From Streptosporangiaceae bacterium (lineage in GTDB: Bacteria; Actinomycetota; Actinomycetes; Streptosporangiales; Streptosporangiaceae): 5,764 nucleotides of DNA. The notes beneath the pieces are model-generated. The model searched no databases. It worked only from the letters and a program-made list of their open reading frames with translations, and was not told the DNA's origin. The stretch spans positions 1 through 5,764 of the forward strand of contig JASHSZ010000400.1 of NCBI GenBank assembly GCA_030040815.1, given 5' to 3'. The position numbers and the translations under genes are program-made. Shown in pieces: positions 1 through 4,809 of this stretch. Numbering within the stretch: position 1 is the stretch's first letter; each line of letters opens with the position of its first letter.

Positions 1-18
1 CGGCTGCCGCCGGTGCCG

Positions 19-360
19 TCAGCCGGACCGAGCGCCGCGAGCCCGGCGGCCCGCTGCTCGTGGTGTTCTGCTGCGGGTGCCCGTCTCGGGCGCGGCCCAC
101 AGGCCGGCCAGAGCGATGGCCCCGAGCCCGGCGAACACCAGGTAGGGAACGACCAGTGGCTGGCCGGCCCATTCCGCGAGACAGTCGGCGATCAGCGGGC
201 CGATTCCCAGCCCGCCTGCGGTCACGGACGTGCCGATGATCTGCGCGCGGGCGGCCGATACGTCCGGATCCGCCCTGGGTGCGTCGGCTGTCGGCCGCTG
301 ACGCGATCCAGGCCGGACACAGCCTGGCCGAAGAGGGCGATGCCTGCCGCTGTCCCGGTC
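19..360 (-). pseudogene. Remnant of an MFS transporter (middle section only, frameshifted)
   Basis: The minus-strand frame ending in TGA at 19-21 encodes MFS-like sequence between about 290 and 82: an AARAQ-type loop, a glycine-rich helix (GGLGIGPLIADCLAEWAG), then VVPYLVF and a hydrophobic helix ending in AAPET. This resembles the transmembrane helix 5-6 region of drug or sugar efflux carriers, which are normally about 400 residues with 12 helices. Upstream of about 300 this frame turns into arginine/proline-rich nonsense, while the neighbouring minus-strand frame gives a hydrophobic stretch (TGTAAGIALFGQAVSGL, about 359-309) preceded by an in-frame TGA. That pattern fits a frameshift near 295-310 plus loss of the N-terminal helices. 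After AAPET the frame meets a stop within about 20 residues, so the C-terminal half is also missing from this frame; it could resume left of the window. The family match is by eye, and exact pseudogene limits are uncertain. Confidence 0.6.
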
Positions 361-393
361 GTTCACGGCCGCCAATCCGCGCGGCGAGTCAGT

Positions 394-399
394 TAGCAT
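394..399 (+). promoter_or_regulatory. Possible -10 box (TAGCAT) of the P450 gene
   Basis: TAGCAT fits the actinobacterial -10 pattern TANNNT. It would place the transcription start near 406, giving a leader of about 27 bases before the ATG at 433. No good -35 box lies 16-19 bases upstream, so this is only a candidate. Confidence 0.22.
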
Positions 400-422
400 T
401 CGATGGCAGGCGATTTCTCGGT

Positions 423-427
423 GGGGA
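423..427 (+). promoter_or_regulatory. Ribosome binding site deciding the P450 start
   Basis: GGGGA lies five bases before the ATG at 433. The earlier in-frame ATG at 403 has no purine-rich site before it (the preceding bases are AGTTAGCATTCG). This favours 433 as the start. Confidence 0.55.
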
Positions 428-432
428 CCGGC

Positions 433-1653
433 ATGGCGCACGATACCGATACCGACGTAGTGGGCAACGTACCCCGAACCTACCCGTTCAGCCGTATCCG
501 GCTAGAGCCAGACCCGCAGTATGCGGAACTGCGCCGGAGCGAGCCGGTGTGCCGGGTGCAGCTGCCCTACGGGCCGCCTGCCTGGCTGGTGACCGATTAT
601 CTGCTGACGAAGGCCGTTCTGAGCGATGCTCGGTTCAGCCGCGCCGCCGCGGTTGGCAGGGATAACCCCCGCGCGACCGCAGCCGACATAACTCAGGTCG
701 CGGAGAGCGTGGTGAGCATGGATCCGCCGGAGCACACTCGGGTCCGCAAGCTGGTCGGAAAGGCCTTCACCCCTCGCCGGGTGGAGGAACTGCGGCCGCG
801 CGCGGCTGAGATAGCATCCGGCCTGCTTACGGACATGATCGACGCCGGACCGCCTGGCGACCTAGTGAGCAGCTTCTCCTTTGCGCTGCCCGTCATCGTC
901 ATCTGCGAGCTGCTGGGTATCCCGGAGGGTGACCGGCACATGTTCCGCGGCTGGGCGGACGCGATTGTCTCGATCACGAATACAACGCCGGTCCAGGAGC
1001 AAGACGCCTACCTGCATTTGGTCGGCTACATGGCCGACCTGTTCGCGGAGCGTCGCGCTCGTCCCGGCGACGATCTGCTGACTGGGCTCGTTCAGGCCCG
1101 TGACAACGACGACCGCCTGTCGGAATCCGAGCTGCTGATCCTCGCCGTGGCACTGCTGGTCGCTGGCCACGAGTCGACATCGCACCAGATCACGAACATG
1201 ACCTACACGCTGCTCACTCATCCGGCGCAGCTGCGGCAGCTCAGGCAGCAGCCGGAGTTGCTGCCGACAGCGGTCGAGGAGATGCTCAGGTTCAACGTGT
1301 TCGGCAGCGCCATCAACCCGCTGATAGCGACGACCGATGTTGAGCTTGGCGACGTCGTCGTGCAGGCAGGCGAGCCAGTGCTGTGTTCCCGCGGCTCGGC
1401 GAACCGCGACGAGAACATCTTCAGCCGCCCCGACGAGCTGGACTTCAGTCGCAGCCCCAATCCGCACGTTGCCTTCGGCTACGGACCTCACCACTGCATA
1501 GGAGCGAACCTCGCCCGGATGGAACTGCAGGTGGCGCTCGGCACGATCCTGTCCGGGCTGCCAGGAATCCAGATAGCCGTGCCCGAGAGCAGCCTGACCT
1601 GGCTTGACAGCACCATCATGCGGGGCCTAGTGGCATTCCCGATCACTTGGTGA
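433..1653 (+). CDS. Cytochrome P450 (bacterial class I, CYP107/105-like)
   Basis: A soluble haem monooxygenase that would insert one oxygen atom from O2 into an organic substrate, using electrons from a separate ferredoxin and reductase. Starting at 433 it has 406 residues, the usual size for this class. In order: the substrate-proximal C-helix motif DPPEHTRVRKLV (about 97-108), the I-helix motif AGHEST (244-249), the K-helix ExxR (E283-R286), and the haem loop FGYGPHHCIG, whose Cys355 is the axial iron ligand. The C-terminus (RGLVAFPITW) is the family's normal ending, so the gene is intact. In the I helix, Ser stands where P450cam has Thr252, next to the conserved acid Glu. No ferredoxin or reductase gene is adjacent. 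It converges on the reductase gene to its right. The ATG at 403 would add ten residues but lacks a ribosome site. Substrate unknown; the subfamily call is by motif similarity only. Confidence 0.95.
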   Translation: MAHDTDTDVVGNVPRTYPFSRIRLEPDPQYAELRRSEPVCRVQLPYGPPAWLVTDYLLTKAVLSDARFSRAAAVGRDNPRATAADITQVAESVVSMDPPEHTRVRKLVGKAFTPRRVEELRPRAAEIASGLLTDMIDAGPPGDLVSSFSFALPVIVICELLGIPEGDRHMFRGWADAIVSITNTTPVQEQDAYLHLVGYMADLFAERRARPGDDLLTGLVQARDNDDRLSESELLILAVALLVAGHESTSHQITNMTYTLLTHPAQLRQLRQQPELLPTAVEEMLRFNVFGSAINPLIATTDVELGDVVVQAGEPVLCSRGSANRDENIFSRPDELDFSRSPNPHVAFGYGPHHCIGANLARMELQVALGTILSGLPGIQIAVPESSLTWLDSTIMRGLVAFPITW

Positions 1654-1669
1654 CGCGCTAGCGGAGCGG

Positions 1670-1715
1670 TGGTGGTGAGTCACCCGCGAGCCGCGCAGGC
1701 TCGTGCTCACCACCA
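1670..1715. terminator. Two-part hairpin between convergent genes, likely bidirectional terminator
   Basis: TGGTGGTGAG (1670-1679) pairs perfectly with CTCACCACCA (1706-1715), ten base pairs. Nested within it, CGAGCC (1687-1692) pairs with GGCTCG (1698-1703) around the five-base loop GCGCA; the two stems are separated by an asymmetric internal loop. It begins 16 bases after the P450 stop, and its right arm contains the TGA (1707-1709) and the final Trp codons of the reductase. There is no T-tract on either side, which is common for terminators of GC-rich actinobacteria. The pairing is seen; the terminator role is inferred. Confidence 0.55.
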
Positions 1716-2537
1716 TTTGCGCTCGAGCGCGCGCTCGGTGCCCTTGGTCGTGTCGAGCGAGTCGAGCGCGGCCATGTCCTCATCCGACAACGCGAAGTCG
1801 AAGATCTGCCCGTTCTCCGCGATTCGCTCGCGGTGCGTCGACTTAGGGATGACCGGGAGCCCGTGCTGCAGGCACCACCGCAGCAGTACCTGCGCGGGCG
1901 TCCGCCCCGCGCGCTCCGCGATTCGTCGCACGGTCTTGTTGGACAGGTGCCTGCCGGTTCCCAGCGGGCTGTAAGCCTCGGCAGCGACATCCTGCTTCAA
2001 GCACGCGTCAAGCAGCCCGCGCCGGTAATGCATCGCGTTGAACTCCACCTGGTTCACCGCGGGGCGCACTGTCCCTGCCGCGATCACCTGCTCAAGCTCG
2101 CCCGCGCCGAAGTTCGAGACCCCGATGGAACGAGCCATGCCCAGCTCGCGCACCCGCTCCATGCCCGGCCATGCCCAGGTAGGTCCGCCTCCTGGCCAGT
2201 GAATGAGGTACAGGTCGAGATAATCGACGCCGAGGCGCCTCAGGCTTTGCTCGGCCGCGGCGACCGGGTCTCGGTTGCTAGGGAAGAACTTGGTCGTGAC
2301 AAACACCGCGTTGCGCGGCATGCCGCTATCGCGCAGCGCCACCCCGACGCTTTCCTCGTTCCCGTAAGCCTGCGCTGTATCAACGTGGCGGTATCCCAGC
2401 TCAAGCGCCCAGCGAACGGCACTCACGCACGCTCGCCCGTTAGGCACCTGCCAGACGCCCAGACCTAGCATGGGCATCTGCGTACCGTCCGGCAGCAATC
2501 GGGCTCGACCGTCTGCTGTGACTGAACTCCCTGACAT
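1707..2537 (-). CDS. Aldo/keto reductase (AKR5-like, 2,5-diketogluconate reductase type)
   Basis: A cytosolic NADPH-dependent reductase of carbonyl compounds, 276 residues, the normal length of the family. The fold's landmarks are present in order: MPMLGLGVWQ near the N-terminus, HVDTAQAYGNE carrying catalytic Asp53 and Tyr58, Lys83 in VTTKF, His113 in LIHWP, the IGVSNF motif (about 138-143), PAVNQVEFN, AYSPLG, and IPKST with the following Arg residues that bind the NADPH 2'-phosphate. The tetrad Asp-Tyr-Lys-His is complete. The ATG at 2537 is preferred because AGGGAG sits six bases upstream; a GTG at 2555 would put that site inside the gene. It lies 87 bp downstream of the PfkB kinase gene in the same direction, so the two are probably co-transcribed. 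Similarity is to the bacterial 2,5-diketo-D-gluconate/methylglyoxal reductase group, but these enzymes are promiscuous and the true substrate is unknown. Confidence 0.93.
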   Translation of the reverse strand: MSGSSVTADGRARLLPDGTQMPMLGLGVWQVPNGRACVSAVRWALELGYRHVDTAQAYGNEESVGVALRDSGMPRNAVFVTTKFFPSNRDPVAAAEQSLRRLGVDYLDLYLIHWPGGGPTWAWPGMERVRELGMARSIGVSNFGAGELEQVIAAGTVRPAVNQVEFNAMHYRRGLLDACLKQDVAAEAYSPLGTGRHLSNKTVRRIAERAGRTPAQVLLRWCLQHGLPVIPKSTHRERIAENGQIFDFALSDEDMAALDSLDTTKGTERALERKWW

Positions 2538-2543
2538 CCGTCG

Positions 2544-2549
2544 CTCCCT
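2544..2549 (-). promoter_or_regulatory. Ribosome binding site of the aldo/keto reductase
   Basis: AGGGAG on the minus strand, six bases before the ATG at 2537. It lies downstream of the alternative GTG start at 2555 and so argues for the shorter protein. Confidence 0.65.
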
Positions 2550-2574
2550 AGGCACGGCCGACTGCGGTGGCTAT

Positions 2575-2597
2575 CCGACGCTATCGCGGCCCGTCGG
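2575..2597. other. Inverted repeat in the kinase-reductase gap
   Basis: CCGACG (2575-2580) pairs with CGTCGG (2592-2597) around an eleven-base loop, in the 87-bp gap between the PfkB stop and the reductase start. On the minus strand GATAGC occurs twice, four bases apart, across this hairpin. It could be a weak terminator or attenuator, an operator, or chance in GC-rich DNA; there is no T-tract. Confidence 0.25.
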
Positions 2598-2624
2598 CGG
2601 TGTGGCGGTATGGGATGCGTCGCC

Positions 2625-3590
2625 TCACGATGTGGTGGGCATCGATGGCTGTCGGGCTTCATCGGCACTCGTAGCAACCGGGGTGATCTGTACGTGCTCG
2701 GCGATGAGGTCAATGGCCTCAGGCCGGCCCGTCCCGAGGCCGCTGCGGGTGACATTCATGGCTCCGGCCGCGACACCGTGCCGAAGAGCATCGACCAGCG
2801 ACCCTCGAGCTGACAGCGCGGCGGCGATCGCCGCCATCATCGAATCGCCAGCGCCGCGCTCATCGTGAGGCGTGGTCTGGGGCGGTGCGGCCGCTACCAG
2901 CCCGTCGTCCAGCAGGGCCAGAGCGGGTGCTGCGCCACGAGTCACAATGACATGCCTGGCACCTGCGCCGGACACCATCCGCATCCAGCTAATGATGCTG
3001 TCCTCGTCCGAGGTCGCGCGGCCCTCTGCCACCAGCGACTCGGCGCTCACCTTGAGCAACATGAGGCCGCCGGAGACGCCCGCGTCCAGCTCGGCGCCGG
3101 TCAGGTCACCTATGACGGTCCTGCCATTTGATCCCAAATCGCTGGCAATGCGACGGTAGAACCCTGTCGGAACCAGACCAGCAGGATCGGTCCCGGTGAG
3201 GACGGTCACGGCTGCTCGCATGCCAGTCGCGAACGCAGCGCCGTACAGGTCGTCCACCGTGTGTCGGTTCAGGCTCGTGCCACGAGCTTGAGCGACGACG
3301 CTTCGCGCTCCGCTTCTCCTGTCGTGGATGTAGGCCCCATTGCGGGCATCGGTAGTGATCTCCCAAATGCGGATCGCTTCGGCCGCAATGAGCGGTCTCA
3401 GCACGGTTCCGGTCTCGCCGCCGAACGCGGCACACAACGTGACCTCGGCCCCGAGGCGCGCAGCTAGCCGGGCAACCCAGAAGCCCTGGCCGCCGGCGTG
3501 CAGGTGAATGTCTCCGTCAGGTTCGACCGTGACAGTCAGGATGGGGGACGGTGCAATCACCGCGATGCCCGTTCTGGCGCCAACGTCCAT
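2625..3590 (-). CDS. PfkB-family carbohydrate kinase (1-phosphofructokinase-like)
   Basis: A ribokinase-fold enzyme that transfers the ATP gamma-phosphate to a sugar or sugar phosphate in the cytosol. At 321 residues it is the usual size. The N-terminal signature is HAGGQGFWVARLAARLG (about 31-47), and the C-terminal signature is DERGAGDSMMAA (about 243-254), with the GAGD anion hole at 246-249 and Asp249 as the expected catalytic base. RNGAYIHDRRSG (83-94) and the VIGDLTG and LLKVS strands fit the FruK/LacC-like branch. Its GGQGFW departs from the common GGKGxN: the usual Asn is Trp. The ATG at 3590 is the only start upstream of a TAG at 3600-3602, but its nearest purine-rich site (AAGGGG, 3604-3609) is 13 bases away; the GTG at 3560, closer to where relatives often begin, cannot be excluded. 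The reductase gene follows after 87 bp. The substrate (fructose 1-phosphate, another hexose phosphate, or a sugar acid) cannot be read from sequence. Confidence 0.9.
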   Translation of the reverse strand: MDVGARTGIAVIAPSPILTVTVEPDGDIHLHAGGQGFWVARLAARLGAEVTLCAAFGGETGTVLRPLIAAEAIRIWEITTDARNGAYIHDRRSGARSVVAQARGTSLNRHTVDDLYGAAFATGMRAAVTVLTGTDPAGLVPTGFYRRIASDLGSNGRTVIGDLTGAELDAGVSGGLMLLKVSAESLVAEGRATSDEDSIISWMRMVSGAGARHVIVTRGAAPALALLDDGLVAAAPPQTTPHDERGAGDSMMAAIAAALSARGSLVDALRHGVAAGAMNVTRSGLGTGRPEAIDLIAEHVQITPVATSADEARQPSMPTTS

Positions 3591-3879
3591 GCACGATGGC
3601 TAACCCCTTGCCGCGTGGCCAAACTTGCTGATGCATTGGCCGCAGCCCGCGACCAGGCAGGTCCGAGTCGTACGTCCTGGCTCGCCCGGATTCGCTCGCT
3701 GCTATGACGTCCGTTACCAGGGGGCACTTGGGTGGTTAGCTCGGCTACGGGCGGGCAGGGGGCCCCGGACACCGACTATCCAGGGAGAAGCCGATGGAAG
3801 AAGCCCCGAAAGCGGGCCAGCAGAGGCTGCCAGCCTGCTTCCGGACTAGCCAGACAGCGGCAGCTAGAGACGGCTAAGG
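3591..3879. other. Non-coding gap between hydrolase and PfkB kinase
   Basis: These 289 bases hold no credible gene: the short open frames on both strands lack recognisable domains and ribosome sites. The half next to the hydrolase stop carries two small hairpins (listed separately). The half next to the kinase start must contain its promoter if it is transcribed independently, but I see no clear -35/-10 pair. Confidence 0.6.
3798..3839 (-). terminator. Possible tandem-hairpin terminator of the hydrolase gene
   Basis: Read on the minus strand, 41 bases past the hydrolase stop there is a hairpin with AGGCT/AGCCT arms around a three-base loop (3824-3836), extended by AGC/GCT across a two-base bulge (to 3819-3839). 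A second small hairpin follows, CCCG-CTTT-CGGG (3816-3805), and then GCTTCTTCC. The position and the pyrimidine-rich tail fit a terminator, but the stems are short. Confidence 0.3.
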
Positions 3880-4572
3880 TCATGCCGCCGCGGCTTGCTC
3901 GATGAGGGTGGCCACCGCTTCTGGCTGCGACACGTAGACAGAGTGGCTGGCCGCCACCTCGGTAGGAGAAGCGCCGGCTCGCTGGCACATGGCCCGTTGC
4001 GCGGCCGGCGGGATCATCTTGTCTTGGGTGGTGATCAGGTACCAGGTCGGCCTGGTCCGCCAGGCGGGGTTGCTGATCGTCCCGCCGAGTGCGTTCACGC
4101 CCCAGGGGACCTGCGAGTCCGCCATGAACGTGGCCTGGCCCGCGGGCAGGTCACCGGCGAACGAGGCGTGGAACTTGTCGCGGTCTAGGAACAGGAATCC
4201 GTCCTTCGGCGGCAGGATGGGCGGCTGCGGCGCGTCTTTCGGGAAACCGGTGATGAGCGAGTTCACCGACTCGCCGGCGTCGGGCGCGAAGGCGGCGATG
4301 TACCCCAGCGCGGCCACCTTGTCGTGCCCGCCTGCCTCGGTGATGACAGCGCCGCCGTAGGAGTGGCCGGCCAGCACGACCGGGCCGGGCTGCTGGTCGA
4401 TCATCTGGCGAGTCGCGGCGACGTCGCCGTCCAGAGAGAGCGTGGGGTTCTGCACGACGCTGACGTTGTAGCCGTCTCGGGTCAGGATGTTGTACACCCC
4501 CTGCCAGCCGGATCCGTCCACGAAGCCGCCGTGCACGAGGACTACGTTCCTGACTGGTGCTCCAGTGCTCAT
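3880..4572 (-). CDS. Alpha/beta hydrolase (EstC/methyl-esterase-like)
   Basis: A small cytosolic serine hydrolase of 230 residues, probably an esterase. The start of the fold is VVLVHGGFVDGSGW (about 10-23), where the HGG supplies the oxyanion hole. The nucleophile elbow GHSYGG (69-74) carries Ser71. The acid is most likely Asp184 in LITTQDKMIPP, and the base is His210 in ASHSVYVSQPEAV, so the triad is complete. The overall pattern resembles the group that includes plant methyl-salicylate esterases and bacterial EstC-like or pyrethroid hydrolases; members act on varied esters and some have non-hydrolytic roles. The ATG at 4572 is supported by AAGGGGA four bases upstream. The frame stays open upstream to 4755, but that stretch has no conserved sequence and is not included. 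It stands alone: 237 bp after the dehydrogenase and 289 bp before the kinase. Substrate unknown. Confidence 0.92.
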   Translation of the reverse strand: MSTGAPVRNVVLVHGGFVDGSGWQGVYNILTRDGYNVSVVQNPTLSLDGDVAATRQMIDQQPGPVVLAGHSYGGAVITEAGGHDKVAALGYIAAFAPDAGESVNSLITGFPKDAPQPPILPPKDGFLFLDRDKFHASFAGDLPAGQATFMADSQVPWGVNALGGTISNPAWRTRPTWYLITTQDKMIPPAAQRAMCQRAGASPTEVAASHSVYVSQPEAVATLIEQAAAA

Positions 4573-4809
4573 AACGTCCCCTTCACTCGCTGAGATCCGG
4601 TAAGTCAAGGCACGCCAACCTGAGTCTGATTCAGCACATTTGGGCTGGATGCCTGACCTGCGCCGGCTGAGACCGAACGCGCACCCGCTAGCACCTACTG
4701 GGCGACGGGAGCAGACCGTCGGCTGCGCTGATAAGAGGCTTGTACCCTCGCCCACGGCAACTAGGCCACCACGCCGCCGGGGGTGTCGGGCGCCATGCGC
4801 AGTCAGGCC
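4573..4809. other. Non-coding gap between dehydrogenase and hydrolase
   Basis: These 237 bases show no conserved coding sequence. AAGGGGA (4577-4583, minus strand) is the hydrolase ribosome site. A small palindrome CTGATTCAG lies at 4626-4634, about 55 bases upstream of the hydrolase start; it could be an operator or chance. A TTGACT on the minus strand (4608-4603) resembles a -35 box, but the matching -10 position reads TGAAGG and would overlap the ribosome site. Confidence 0.5.

Noticed and set aside
862..1494. Minus-strand open frame of 210 codons across the P450
   Set aside because: The P450 frame holds all conserved motifs; the antisense frame has none.
1833..2468. Long plus-strand open frame of 211 codons
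   Set aside because: It is antisense to the aldo/keto reductase, has no ribosome site and no recognisable domain, and long shadow frames are expected in GC-rich DNA.
3612..3638. Plus-strand translation RVAKLADAL, a peptide typical of mistranslated tRNA-Leu genes, with a T-loop-like GTCCGAGTC about 50 bases on
   Set aside because: No acceptor stem, broken D stem and no anticodon stem can be folded, and the arms flanking the T-loop-like stretch do not pair. It is not a tRNA; a degraded att-like remnant cannot be shown.
4603..4608. Minus-strand TTGACT as a -35 box of the hydrolase gene
   Set aside because: The -10 position 17 bases on reads TGAAGG and overlaps the ribosome site, leaving no room for a leader.
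4573..4755. Upstream extension of the hydrolase frame to an ATG-type start at 4755
   Set aside because: The extra 61 residues show no family similarity, and the ATG at 4572 has a strong, well-spaced ribosome site immediately before the conserved fold.
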